The notes under the pieces: model-generated
What the model was told of the DNA's origin: nothing
Databases searched by the model: none
Seen by the model: the letters and a program-made list of their open reading frames with translations, nothing else
In this document: positions 16,066 to 24,710 of the stretch, piece by piece
How the letters are laid out: every line of letters starts with the position of its first letter
Position numbering within the stretch: the stretch's first letter is position 1
Origin: Micrococcales bacterium
Lineage (GTDB): Bacteria > Actinomycetota > Actinomycetes > Actinomycetales > CAWJMD01
Reading direction: 5' to 3'
NCBI GenBank assembly: GCA_002748415.1
Contig: PDSI01000063.1
Coordinates: 1 to 42,305, forward strand
Length of the DNA stretch: 42,305 nucleotides
Position numbers and translations under genes: made by a program

Positions 16066-17627
16066 TGAAGACCCTCGCCGCAGTACTCTTCGTCATCTTC
16101 ATCGGCGCCACCCTCGGCATCACCTGGTGGGCCAGCAAACGCAACAAGTCGGTGTCCAGCCACCTCGTGGCCGAGGGCCGCATCTCCGGACGCAACAACG
16201 GTCTGGCCATCGCCGGCGACCTCGTGTCCGCCGCGACCTTCCTCGGCACCACCGCCGCGATCGCCTTCCGGGGCTTCAACGGGTACTACTACGCGCTGTT
16301 CATTCCGATGGCGTTCCTGCTGGCGCTGCTGCTCGTCGCCGAGCCGCTGCGCAACCTCGGCAGGTTCACCCTCGGTGACGTCCTTGCGACCCGCTTCCCG
16401 AGCAACAACGTGCGCGGCACGATCGGCCTGGCAGCGGCCATCGTCTCGATCCTGTACGTCGTCGCGCAGTTCGTGGGCGCGGCCCTGCTGGTCACGCTGC
16501 TCTTCGGGATCGACTACCGGACAGCGGCGATCATCATCGCGATTCTCACCACGGTCTACACCTTGTGGGGCGGGATGATCGCGACAACCTACATCCAGAT
16601 CGTGCAGACGCTGCTGCTGCTCGTCGCGGGTGCACTACTCATCGTCCTCGTGCTGAAGGAGTTCAACTTCAACCCGATGGGCGTGTTCGCCAGCGCCAAC
16701 GAGTTGAGTGACGGCGAGCTGCTCAAGCCCGCCCGGGAAGGGGCAGCAGCGCAGTGGGAGCAGTTCTCACTCATCTTCGGCGTCACCCTCGGTGTCCTCG
16801 GGCTGCCGCACATCCTCGTCCGGTTCCTCACCGTGCCGAGCGCCCGGGCGGCCCGCTCCAGTGCGGTGACGTCGATCTGGATCTTCTCCAGCTTCCTCAT
16901 CTTCATGCCGCTGCTGTCTTTCGCCGCCGTGTCGTTCTACGGCGGCAAGAAGGGCCTGCTCGAGAAGGTGGGCAACCCCAACCTCACGGTCACCGCGCTC
17001 GGGGAGTACCTCGGTGGGGAAACCCTGCTCGCTTTCGTCGCGGCGGTCACCTTCCTGGTGATCCTCTCCTCGCTGGCCGGTCTGATCATCGCAACCTCGG
17101 GCGCGATCTCGCACGACCTGTACGCCAACTTCTTCAAGCACGGTGAGATCGACCCGAAGAAGCAGCTGAACGTGGCCCGGATCGCGACGCTGTTCAGCGC
17201 CGCGATCGCGACGCTCATCTCGCTGGTGGCACAGAACTACAACGTCGCGTTCCTCGCCACGCTGGCCATTGCGGTCGCGGCAAGCGCCATGCTGCCCGCG
17301 CTGCTGCTGACGATGTATTGGCGCAGGACCACCGCCGCGGGTGTCGGCATCGGCATGATCGTCGGCCTCGTCGCCGCGCTCGCGGTGATCCTGCTGAGCC
17401 CGACGATCCGGCCGGACAACCCGATCATTCCGATCTCGAGCCCGGCGGTCATCTCGTTGCCGATCTCACTGGTCACGATGGTCCTCGTATCGTTGGCGAC
17501 GCAGCCCAGGGGCGCCGAGCTGCAGGCGGCGAACCACCTGTTCGACCGGATCCGGGTCAAGATGGTGACCCGGGTCGACCCCGGCGACCCGGACTCGCGT
17601 CACGAGTCGGTCCGGATCCGCGCCTGA
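16065..17627 (+). CDS. Sodium:solute symporter, ActP/PaaL-like monocarboxylate permease
   Basis: A 520-residue polytopic protein of the SSS family with about 13 predicted membrane segments. The early motif GDLVSAATFLGTTAAIAFRG is typical of the acetate permease ActP. E. coli ActP and the Pseudomonas phenylacetate permease PaaL belong to the same branch. Length fits. ATG 16065 overlaps the DUF485 stop (TGATG). The gene diverges from paaJ and shares an intergenic region carrying paa-type palindromes, so phenylacetate uptake is plausible. Acetate, propionate or pyruvate are equally possible from sequence alone. Confidence 0.88.
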   Translation: MKTLAAVLFVIFIGATLGITWWASKRNKSVSSHLVAEGRISGRNNGLAIAGDLVSAATFLGTTAAIAFRGFNGYYYALFIPMAFLLALLLVAEPLRNLGRFTLGDVLATRFPSNNVRGTIGLAAAIVSILYVVAQFVGAALLVTLLFGIDYRTAAIIIAILTTVYTLWGGMIATTYIQIVQTLLLLVAGALLIVLVLKEFNFNPMGVFASANELSDGELLKPAREGAAAQWEQFSLIFGVTLGVLGLPHILVRFLTVPSARAARSSAVTSIWIFSSFLIFMPLLSFAAVSFYGGKKGLLEKVGNPNLTVTALGEYLGGETLLAFVAAVTFLVILSSLAGLIIATSGAISHDLYANFFKHGEIDPKKQLNVARIATLFSAAIATLISLVAQNYNVAFLATLAIAVAASAMLPALLLTMYWRRTTAAGVGIGMIVGLVAALAVILLSPTIRPDNPIIPISSPAVISLPISLVTMVLVSLATQPRGAELQAANHLFDRIRVKMVTRVDPGDPDSRHESVRIRA

Positions 17628-17641
17628 ACCGTCCGGTCTGC

Positions 17642-17689
17642 GCGGGCGCCCGGTAGTCGTCACCCCCGTCGACGGCTACCGGAGCCCGC
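17642..17689 (+). terminator. Imperfect stem-loop between symporter and universal stress gene
   Basis: GC-rich arms at 17642-17661 and 17671-17689 (one bulge, few mismatches) enclose a loop of about 9 bases. There is no U-tract after it, so it may be a weak terminator, an attenuator or an RNA-stabilising hairpin. Confidence 0.5.
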
Positions 17690-17748
17690 ACGGGCCGGCG
17701 CCCCGCGCGCTCATCCCCCAAGGACACACGTACCGAAAGGACTCACCG

Positions 17749-18606
17749 ATGATCCTCGTGGCGTACTCTGGAGCGGAGTCCCGCAACGCCCTCGACTGGG
17801 CGGCGGAACACGCCCTACGCACGAACCAGAACCTGACGGTGCTCACCGTGATCAAGCTGCCGTCGACCCTCTACGACGAGACCCAGGGTGTCCCGGCGGA
17901 GTTCACGAAGGCGGCTCGCCGGGTGCTCGACGACGCGGTGGCCCGCGTCCGGTCCTTCGGCGTCACCGACATCGAGACCGTGATCGGCTACCGGGACATC
18001 ACCGGCGCTATCGTCGAACTCTCCCGGGAAGCAGAGATCGTCGTCGTCGGCAACCGTGGCCACGGCGAGACCGCCTCGGCGCTGCTCGGTTCGGTGGCCT
18101 ACGCGGTCACCTCGCACGCGGCCTGCCCGGTTATCGTCGTCCGGGACCAGATGGAACACTCCTGGGGAGACCACCGCAAGATCGTCGTCGGCATCGACGG
18201 CTCACGCGCCGGCCGGCACGCAGGCTTGTTCGCGGCCGGGGTCGCGGCCCAGACCGGTGCCGAACTCACCGTCGTCGGGGTCTGGGACATCGGCGGCATC
18301 GGGCACATGTCCGGTGAGTTCGCCGCACGTATCGGGGTCGAGGATCTGCACGCCAAGGGCGAGCTGAAGACCAAGGACTGGATTCAGCAGGCGGTCCGCC
18401 AGATCCCGGCGCGCTTTCCCGATGTGAAGGTGACCGGCGTCGTCCGCCGGGGGTCTCCGGTCGTCGTGCTCCGTGAAGAAGCCGCCGATGCCTCGCTGCT
18501 CGTGATCGGCAGTCGCGGCCGCGGCGGCTTCGCCGGCCTGCTGCTCGGTTCCGTCAGCCACCGCCTCATCCATGACGTCGGCTGTCCGGTCGCCGTCGTT
18601 CGCTGA
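17749..18606 (+). CDS. Tandem-domain universal stress protein (UspA family)
   Basis: A 285-residue protein with two Usp domains (about 1-135 and 142-285). Each ends with the ATP-binding pattern G-x2-G-x9-G-S: GNRGHGETASALLGS in the first and GSRGRGGFAGLLLGS in the second, so both sites look able to bind ATP. Such proteins support survival under stress or slow growth; the molecular role varies. It follows the symporter by 121 bases, with AAAGGAC upstream of the ATG, and could be co-transcribed if the hairpin at 17642 is permissive. Confidence 0.92.
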   Translation: MILVAYSGAESRNALDWAAEHALRTNQNLTVLTVIKLPSTLYDETQGVPAEFTKAARRVLDDAVARVRSFGVTDIETVIGYRDITGAIVELSREAEIVVVGNRGHGETASALLGSVAYAVTSHAACPVIVVRDQMEHSWGDHRKIVVGIDGSRAGRHAGLFAAGVAAQTGAELTVVGVWDIGGIGHMSGEFAARIGVEDLHAKGELKTKDWIQQAVRQIPARFPDVKVTGVVRRGSPVVVLREEAADASLLVIGSRGRGGFAGLLLGSVSHRLIHDVGCPVAVVR

Positions 18607-18733
18607 GCCGACGCCGGAGCGCATCGCAGGCCGCGACACGCTCGGGTGGCTTGCGTGCTAGGCGAGCGAGTGGCCCGCGAACAGGTGCCCCGGGCGGACG
18701 ACCCGCGGCCGCGGCCATCCACGGCGTTGCGGC

Positions 18734-18774
18734 AGCCCAGGCGGCTCCCGGTTCACCGGGTTGCCGCCTGGGCT
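18734..18774. terminator. Strong hairpin, bidirectional terminator between converging genes
   Basis: Perfect 12-bp arms AGCCCAGGCGGC (18734-18745) and GCCGCCTGGGCT (18763-18774). The loop contains a second CCCGG/CCGGG stem. It lies between the stress gene (plus) and the lectin-CAP gene (minus). There is no long T run, as is common in high-GC actinobacteria. Confidence 0.75.
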
Positions 18775-18822
18775 CTGTTCCGCTCGGGCTGTTGCACGCC
18801 CACTCGTCTGCCTGCTGCGTGC

Positions 18823-20169
18823 CTACCGCGGCCGGCCGAAGTTCTGGGTCATCCAGAGCTTTCCGTTCACCACCCGCACATCGATCCCGATCTGGGTGAA
18901 CCGCCTGGACAGGATATTCTTGCGGTGACCGTCGTTCGGCGGCTTCTGGTGGTACATGATCGATTCCAGCTGCAACGCACCGCCCACCGACGTGTTCGGG
19001 TTCATGCCCACGTTCTCGCCGGCGTAGGCGAAGGTATAGCCGGTGGCCGCGATCCGTTTACCGAGCGACGGCTCGCCAGGCAACCGGTGGCTGAGTCGGT
19101 TCGCCCGGGCCATGCGATTGGTGTGCGCCCTGGCCGCCTTGGCCAGATTGCTGTTCCACCGCAAGGCGGGCAACCCGTGCTTGGCCCGGTCGGCATTCAC
19201 CTGCCGGTACAAGGCAGAAACATGCGCGGACGCGTTCGCGCTGACGCTCTTGATCGGTGTGACCACCTTGGTCCGTGAACCGGAGTAGGTGACCAGCAGG
19301 TCGTTGCTCTGCATGACCGTTCGAGGCCGGTAGGTGCCCGCACCGGGGGCCCGCCACACGCGGGCGCCGTTGGGTGCCTTGGCAGCCAGGCTGCCGTCTT
19401 TCCACATCGTCAACGAAGACCCGGCCGGGAACTTGCGCTTCCACATGCTCTTGCCGGAAGCACTGACCTGCTCCAATGTCCCATTGCCGTGCATGATCAG
19501 CCGGGCCCGGTTGCCGTGCGCCTGAATGTAATGCCCCGGGCCGAGGACTGCTCCGGGAGTGAGCGTGTTGGCGCCGGCCCGCCGGTTGGACCAGGCGGCA
19601 CGGCCGTTCTTGGCGTAGATCACCAGGTTTCCGTCACTCTGCAACACCAGGCGGCCACCGGCGGCCTTGCCGTTGGTCTGGGTCGACCAGACCGGACGCC
19701 CGGACCTGTTGTAAATGACCAGGTTTCCGTCACGCTGCATCACCATCCGCCCACCGGCGGCACGTCCGTAGGTGCGGACCACCCACAGCGCCCGGCCGTT
19801 GCCGTAGACGACGGCGTCCCCGTTGCCCTGGAACACGAACCGGTACTGACCGGCCGTCAGACCCTGGTTGCCATGAAAGGTCGTGGCGCCGCCGGCGATA
19901 CGCCGGGAAGCTACTCCCTGGGGGATGGATAGCTGCGCACGGACACCGGCCATCTGCTGCGCCTGCACCGATCCACCTTGTGCGCCAACAGAAGGCAGCG
20001 ATCCAGCTGGTTTCTGGGTGGCAACGCTGCCGGTCGTGGCCGGACCGGCCAGCGCCTGCGGGGCGATACTGGAGAGTGCCACGCCGGACACGGCCAAGGC
20101 GAGAACGCCTCGGGAAAGGCGGGAACCGGACGTGGCTGCATGATGACGAGGAATGTGACGATTTGGCAT
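18823..20169 (-). CDS. Secreted bulb-type lectin - CAP (SCP) domain fusion protein
   Basis: A 448-residue exported protein. Residues 1-41 form a signal peptide (basic start, LSRGVLALAVSGVALSSIA, likely cut after QALA). Residues 98-195 form a bulb-type (mannose-binding) lectin domain with three repeats: QRDGNLVIY at 145-153 and QSDGNLVIY at 177-185 match Q-x-D-x-N-x-V-x-Y exactly, and QGNGDAVVY at 114-122 is degenerate. A second, more degenerate lectin-like region spans about 205-295. Residues 312-448 are a CAP domain with His361, Glu385 (AGENVG) and His415 (GHRKNIL). It may bind cell-surface or matrix glycans; CAP function is not predictable. ATG 20169 is chosen as the start of the signal peptide. 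Confidence 0.88.
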   Translation of the reverse strand: MPNRHIPRHHAATSGSRLSRGVLALAVSGVALSSIAPQALAGPATTGSVATQKPAGSLPSVGAQGGSVQAQQMAGVRAQLSIPQGVASRRIAGGATTFHGNQGLTAGQYRFVFQGNGDAVVYGNGRALWVVRTYGRAAGGRMVMQRDGNLVIYNRSGRPVWSTQTNGKAAGGRLVLQSDGNLVIYAKNGRAAWSNRRAGANTLTPGAVLGPGHYIQAHGNRARLIMHGNGTLEQVSASGKSMWKRKFPAGSSLTMWKDGSLAAKAPNGARVWRAPGAGTYRPRTVMQSNDLLVTYSGSRTKVVTPIKSVSANASAHVSALYRQVNADRAKHGLPALRWNSNLAKAARAHTNRMARANRLSHRLPGEPSLGKRIAATGYTFAYAGENVGMNPNTSVGGALQLESIMYHQKPPNDGHRKNILSRRFTQIGIDVRVVNGKLWMTQNFGRPR

Positions 20170-20590
20170 AGGTCCAGTGATCGGGCCGGGCCTGCAGCCA
20201 CTTGTCCACCCGATGCCAGGTCGCTCCACCCGAGTGAGACCGGAACACACAGTGCGAGTAGGGATTGCGAACGGGTGAGAAGCCACTGGCCCGTCGCCGG
20301 CGCCGGCGCGCGCGGCTGACCCGCGGGCGGCACCCGGGCCGGTCACAAGGAGTCGCCGCATCGCCCCGATCGACGTACTCGGTCCCGGTGCCAACCGTCA
20401 GGACTCACCTCGGCTCGAACCACCCGGATCGACCACTATGGCGCTGTTGCCGACTCGTGGCGCCGGCACGCTGCTCCCCTCCGTACTCCGACGGTGCCAT
20501 AGCGTCCAGGTTGTCCGCAGCGACCGGGTCTGCAGGCCGGCCTGCCCGCCGCGGGCCGCCGGAGACCGCCGGACCTACTTGCGGCCGACG
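20170..20590. other. Intergenic region between the two CAP genes
   Basis: 421 bases without a supportable gene; frames across it are random GC-rich sequence. It should contain the promoter of the lectin-CAP gene and the end of the CAP transcript. Two direct copies of TCCACCCGA (20205-20213 and 20225-20233) are spaced 20 bases apart, and a 14-bp perfect palindrome GCAGGCCGGCCTGC lies at 20532-20545. I did not recognise a riboswitch. Confidence 0.5.
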
Positions 20591-21298
20591 CTACTTACGG
20601 GTGCCGAAATGCTCTGTGAGCCAAAGCTTCTGGCCGTCCATGTACACGTTGATGCCGATGTCCCGGTAGTTCGGGCTGAGCAGTGTCCTGCGGTGGCCGT
20701 CCAGCGGTGGCACCTCGGCCATCATCATCGAGTGCAACGCCAGGGCGCCCTGCGCATCCTGCCGGTCGTGCATACCGAGGTTCTCCGCGGCCGCGCTGTA
20801 GGTGTAGCCGGTGGCACCGATTCGATCCTCCAACACGGGGTAGCCCGGGACGGCGTGAGTCAGGTCGCCGTGCTCCGACAGCGCCCGGTTGTAATCGTGG
20901 GCCGACAGCGCCAATTGGTTGTCCCACGTCAAAGAGGCCAGACCGTGGGTGGCTCGATCAGCGTTGACCTGGGTCAACAACGATTGGGCGATGGCGGCTT
21001 CCAGCGCTGTGGTGTCCCCACCGACCGGAGTGGGATCAGGACCGGAGTTGCCCGTCGAGGCCCACCGCGGTCGCCAGTTCGTCGGCACCGACGCCGGCAG
21101 GTGCGTCCAATACCGGGCCTGGCCGAACGCCTGCGCCGACGTCGAGGTACCTGCAACGGCCGCCGGTCCACCTGCCGCAGTCGCCGCTGAACCGGCCGCC
21201 CCTGAACCGGCCGCCAGACTTGCGGTCACGATCGCCGCCAGCGTCACGGACCGGCGCAGGGCAGTGGGTGAACTGGGGTGCTGATGGCGATGGTGCAC
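20591..21298 (-). CDS. Secreted CAP (SCP/PR-1-like) domain protein
   Basis: A 235-residue exported protein. The N-terminus is basic and then hydrophobic (SVTLAAIVTASLAAGSGA), a signal peptide. A low-complexity linker with Pro and Gly follows to about residue 100. The CAP domain is 105-232, with His148, Glu172 (AAENLG) and His202 (GHRRTLL). GTG 21298 is the only start that keeps the basic n-region. It is a separate, lectin-free relative of the protein at 18823 on the same strand, 421 bases upstream, so independent promoters are likely. Confidence 0.85.
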   Translation of the reverse strand: MHHRHQHPSSPTALRRSVTLAAIVTASLAAGSGAAGSAATAAGGPAAVAGTSTSAQAFGQARYWTHLPASVPTNWRPRWASTGNSGPDPTPVGGDTTALEAAIAQSLLTQVNADRATHGLASLTWDNQLALSAHDYNRALSEHGDLTHAVPGYPVLEDRIGATGYTYSAAAENLGMHDRQDAQGALALHSMMMAEVPPLDGHRRTLLSPNYRDIGINVYMDGQKLWLTEHFGTRK

Positions 21299-21954
21299 GC
21301 AGATGTCTCACTTCTGCCGGGGCGTCTCGGGCGGAGCGCAACTGCTCCCGTCCCCGGGTATCGACGCGGCGCGTAGGTGAGGTTCACCGCGCGGCCCGCA
21401 ATCACGCCGAACGGGGCGCCGTCGTAGCACACAGGCATGCCCATGCCGGAGATTCCGGGAAGGCGATCCCAACCGGGCTCGCTCACTGAGCGCATCCAGC
21501 CAGCACCAGGCCGACTAGGCAGGAGGCCGCACCGGCGGCATCCAGGCAACGGCATACAGGCACCCCAGCAGCCTGGCTCGTGTGTGGGGTCGGCCCCCGG
21601 GCACGCCGGTCATGTCGGGCGTCTGGGGAGGGTCCGAGACGGTCATCCTGGACCCTGTGGGGCTGTTGGGGTACGTCGGGTAGCGGCGCGCCGGCGCCAT
21701 ACGTCACCTCACGGCGCCATAGGGATCGATGTGGGCGGTGCGGACGGATTGTCGACGAGTACGGCCGTCAAGCGTTTCGTGGCGGCCCCCAGCGGGGGTC
21801 GATGTGGGAGGTGTGAGTGGGATGCCGGCGGGGCTCAGCCGCAAACCAGGACAGGTCACACAATCGGCGTAATTCGTCGCCACCGCGTAGCCAATCGTGA
21901 CCGGTTCAGCACGATCTGCTGCGCAACGAAAGGGCGCCGGTTGACTATAGAACT
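21299..21954. other. Long intergenic region with no recognised gene
   Basis: 656 bases between the divergent CAP and diguanylate cyclase genes. Short frames on both strands have no family likeness. Seen: inverted repeats GGCATG-CC-CATGCC (21434-21447) and AGGGTCC/GGACCCT (21629-21635, 21650-21656), and two direct copies of TCGATGTGGG-x-GGTG near 21726 and 21799. No tRNA-like or recognised riboswitch structure was found. Confidence 0.5.
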
Positions 21955-23622
21955 ATGACCCAACCCGGCTGGGATACACCGCATGACCTCCTGACGGTGG
22001 TGCGAACCCGCGAGGACATCGAGCGGGACATCCTCGCGTTGGAGGTGCTCTCGCCCAGGGAACGGCTCGACGCCGCCAAGGCCGCCGAAGAGTTGGAAGC
22101 CGAAGCCATTTACCTCGGCGAGGTCGAGTTGATGCTACGGGCCCGACTGGTGGGCGCGGTCGCACTGTGCCGCCTCGGCCGGCTCGCGTCCAGTACCCGT
22201 ATCATCCGCGACGTCCACCGGTGGGCCACCGAGAACGAGCACCGCTACCTGCTGGCGCGCTCCGAACGGCACCTGTCGCACGTCTGCCGGTTGTCCGGGG
22301 ACTGCGCCACCGCCCTGGAACACGCCATCAGGTCGATGGAAAACACCACCGACACGATGCCGGTCGAGGTACGCACCGACCATCAACACGTCCTGGCCAT
22401 CGCGATGGCCCGAACCGGTGACTACGAGGGCGCCATCGGCCGCTTCGAGCAAATGCGCAAGGACCTGCGCGGGCTCGGGCGCACCAGCCTCGAAGTGAGC
22501 GTGCTCAACAACCTGGCCTACGCGCACCTGGAGAACGGTCATCTCCAAGCGGCCGCCGACACCGGGGCACGGATGATGCGGCTGGCGAAGCAAGCAGGGA
22601 TCAGCATACTACCGGCCTACTTGGACACCTACGCGCGAATCCTGTTGCGCCGCAACGAACCACACCTAGCGGTGGATTTGCTGGCCAAGTTCGACGGCAA
22701 GCATGATCAGCACTTCGACATCGACTCGATGGCCGACTGCATGCTCACGCTGGCGGAGGCGCATCACCAGGCCGGCGACATCGCGGCCGCCCACCAGGCC
22801 CTGGACCGGTGCGAGACCATCTGCCGGCGGCAGAACCTGATGGAGATCCTGATGCGGGTGCGCCAGGCGCGCTCCGAGCTGTTCGCCGACGAACACCGCT
22901 GGAAGGAGGCATACCTGGAGCACCGCCGCTACACCGAGGTCATGGCCACCGTGAGCAGCACCGACCGTGCCCGGCACGCCCGGGTGGTCGCGGCCGTCTA
23001 CCAGACCGAGCAGGCCCTGATGGAGAGCCAGAAGTTCCGCTGGCTGTCCCAACAGGATGCCCTGACCGGTTTGCCCAACCGACGCTTCGTCAACGAGAAC
23101 CTGCCGGAGCTGCTGCGCGACACCAGGGAAGCGGGCGGCACCTGCAGTGTCGCGCTGCTGGACCTGGATCACTTCAAGCGCATCAACGACGAGCATTCCC
23201 ACGAGGTCGGCGACCAGGTGCTGGTGCGGGTGGCGAAAATCCTGGCCGAGACGCTGGATGGCCAGGGCACCGCGGCCCGGCTGGGTGGCGAGGAGTTCCT
23301 GCTTCTGCTGCCCTCGATGAACCGCCAGGACGCGATCAGCCTGGGGCATGAGATCCTGCGCAAGCTGCGGGACTACCCGTGGCGCTCGGTGGCCGACGGG
23401 CTGCAATCGCTGACCGCCAGCGTGGGCATGGTCACCTGCACCTTGACCGGCGCGTGGGAGCAGGAAGAGGTGCTGCGGACCGCGGACATGAACCTGTACC
23501 GGGCCAAGAGCAACGGCCGGGACCGGTTGGTCGCCTCGGTGAGCACCGGGTCGCTCAAGCTGGTCGGCGAGGTGACGCTGCCCACTCAGAGTTCGGTGCA
23601 CAACTCGGCGCTGGTGCGGTGA
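21955..23622 (+). CDS. Diguanylate cyclase with N-terminal TPR-like helical domain
   Basis: A 555-residue cytoplasmic protein. Residues 1 to about 350 are helical TPR-like repeats (for example LNNLAYAHLENGHLQAAADT and LAEAHHQAGDIAAAHQAL). A linker helix leads to a GGDEF domain at about 360-525: DALTGLPNRR near 368, LLDLDHFKRIND, and the active-site RLGGEEF at about 442-448. It should make cyclic di-GMP from GTP. The RxxD inhibitory site expected a few residues before GGEEF is absent (DGQG stands there). No membrane segment is present, so the input is probably protein contact or a cytoplasmic ligand. There is no clear ribosome site before ATG 21955, and a leaderless transcript is possible. Confidence 0.9.
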   Translation: MTQPGWDTPHDLLTVVRTREDIERDILALEVLSPRERLDAAKAAEELEAEAIYLGEVELMLRARLVGAVALCRLGRLASSTRIIRDVHRWATENEHRYLLARSERHLSHVCRLSGDCATALEHAIRSMENTTDTMPVEVRTDHQHVLAIAMARTGDYEGAIGRFEQMRKDLRGLGRTSLEVSVLNNLAYAHLENGHLQAAADTGARMMRLAKQAGISILPAYLDTYARILLRRNEPHLAVDLLAKFDGKHDQHFDIDSMADCMLTLAEAHHQAGDIAAAHQALDRCETICRRQNLMEILMRVRQARSELFADEHRWKEAYLEHRRYTEVMATVSSTDRARHARVVAAVYQTEQALMESQKFRWLSQQDALTGLPNRRFVNENLPELLRDTREAGGTCSVALLDLDHFKRINDEHSHEVGDQVLVRVAKILAETLDGQGTAARLGGEEFLLLLPSMNRQDAISLGHEILRKLRDYPWRSVADGLQSLTASVGMVTCTLTGAWEQEEVLRTADMNLYRAKSNGRDRLVASVSTGSLKLVGEVTLPTQSSVHNSALVR

Positions 23623-23668
23623 ACCGCGCACCGCGTGCGGGTGCGGCAACTGCGGCTAGGGTCGGATC

Positions 23669-24256
23669 ATGACTGTACGCATCAATCGTGTCTACACCCG
23701 CACCGGTGACGACGGCACCACCGGGCTGGGCGACTTCTCTCGCACGGCCAAGACCGATCCACGGTTGGCCGCGTACGCCGACACCGACGAGACCGGAGCG
23801 GTGCTGGGCCTGACGGTCACCATGACGGAACTGGACGATGATGTGCGCACGTTGCTGCGTCGCGTGCAGAACGACCTGTTCGACGTGGGCGCGGACCTGT
23901 GCTTGCCGTTGGCCGACAGTTACAAGTACGAGCCACTGCGGGTCAAGCAGGAGTGGATCACCGAGCTGGAGTCGGCCATCGACACGTACAACGACGCACT
24001 GCCCAAACTGACCAGCTTCATCCTCGCCGGCGGAACCCCGGCGGCAGCGTACCTGCATCTGGCCCGCACCTCGGCCAGGAGGGCCGAGCGCTCCACCTGG
24101 GCGGCGATCGAGGTGTACGGGGCCGATGTCGTCGGTGGGGTGAACGGGCTGGCCGCGACCTACCTGAACCGGTTGTCCGACCTGCTCTTCGTGCTGGCCC
24201 GCTACGTCAACCGCAACCACGGCGACGTGCAGTGGACCCCTGGCGGCGGGCGCTAA
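23669..24256 (+). CDS. PduO-type ATP:cob(I)alamin adenosyltransferase
   Basis: A 195-residue enzyme that transfers adenosyl from ATP to cob(I)alamin to make coenzyme B12. The N-terminal ATP-binding motif TRTGDDGTTGLGDFSRTAKTD is present, as are SFILAGGTPAAAYLHLARTSARRAER and YLNRLSDLLFVLAR. The usual DELN/DEANA position reads DETGA, so a commonly conserved Asn is replaced by Gly. A PduO gene converging on the DUF2550 gene next to the ATP synthase operon is also known from mycobacteria. Its TAA shares bases with the DUF2550 stop codon on the other strand. Confidence 0.92.
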   Translation: MTVRINRVYTRTGDDGTTGLGDFSRTAKTDPRLAAYADTDETGAVLGLTVTMTELDDDVRTLLRRVQNDLFDVGADLCLPLADSYKYEPLRVKQEWITELESAIDTYNDALPKLTSFILAGGTPAAAYLHLARTSARRAERSTWAAIEVYGADVVGGVNGLAATYLNRLSDLLFVLARYVNRNHGDVQWTPGGGR

Positions 24257-24684
24257 CTGTCATACCGGACCGGTGGGGCTGCCTCGATCCAAGCGGAGAA
24301 TCCGGTGTAGGACTGGCGTCCCATGGACACCTCGAACTGCTCTCCTCGGTAGCCGAGATCCACGACGACGGAGAACGGCAAAACGGCGATGCCCTCGCCA
24401 CCGGCGGGGGCCCGCTGGTGAATGATGTACAGGTTGCTGCGCCGGAAGCGGTGGGTGGGACGTGGGGACAACGAAAACACCCGGTACCAGTCGAGATGCG
24501 TGGCCCGATACCGGGCCACGCCGGCCGACCACCGTTGCCTTCCGCCCGGCCCATGGGAGCGCAACGAGCAGGGAAACGAAGAACTCATCCGGACCAACCA
24601 CAGCCGCCGCAGCAGGAAGGCCACGACGGCCACCGTGATAACGAGAGCGGCTATCTCTCCAGCCCGCGCGGCGAGATCGGACAT
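24253..24684 (-). CDS. DUF2550 family membrane-anchored protein
   Basis: A 143-residue protein with one N-terminal membrane segment (about 8-25, AGEIAALVITVAVVAFLLRR) and a soluble beta-rich domain. The family is conserved directly after atpC in actinobacteria; its function is unknown. ATG 24684 lies 26 bases after the atpC stop, so it is the last gene of the ATP synthase transcript. The gene ends in a 4-base overlap with the converging adenosyltransferase. Confidence 0.85.
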   Translation of the reverse strand: MSDLAARAGEIAALVITVAVVAFLLRRLWLVRMSSSFPCSLRSHGPGGRQRWSAGVARYRATHLDWYRVFSLSPRPTHRFRRSNLYIIHQRAPAGGEGIAVLPFSVVVDLGYRGEQFEVSMGRQSYTGFSAWIEAAPPVRYDS

Positions 24685-24710
24685 CGTTCAACTCGCCGCG
24701 CCGACCGGAT

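Noticed and set aside
20438..21190. 250-codon plus-strand frame opposite the CAP gene
   Set aside because: It crosses the intergenic region and runs antisense to a protein with signal peptide and CAP motifs; low-complexity Arg-rich product.
20170..21600. Cyclic di-AMP riboswitch upstream of the CAP genes
   Set aside because: Considered because such riboswitches precede cell-wall and CAP-type genes in actinobacteria; the conserved core sequences were not found by eye on the minus strand.
21244..21958. Short frames on both strands in the CAP/diguanylate cyclase gap
   Set aside because: No recognised domain, no convincing ribosome site, and composition like random GC-rich DNA.
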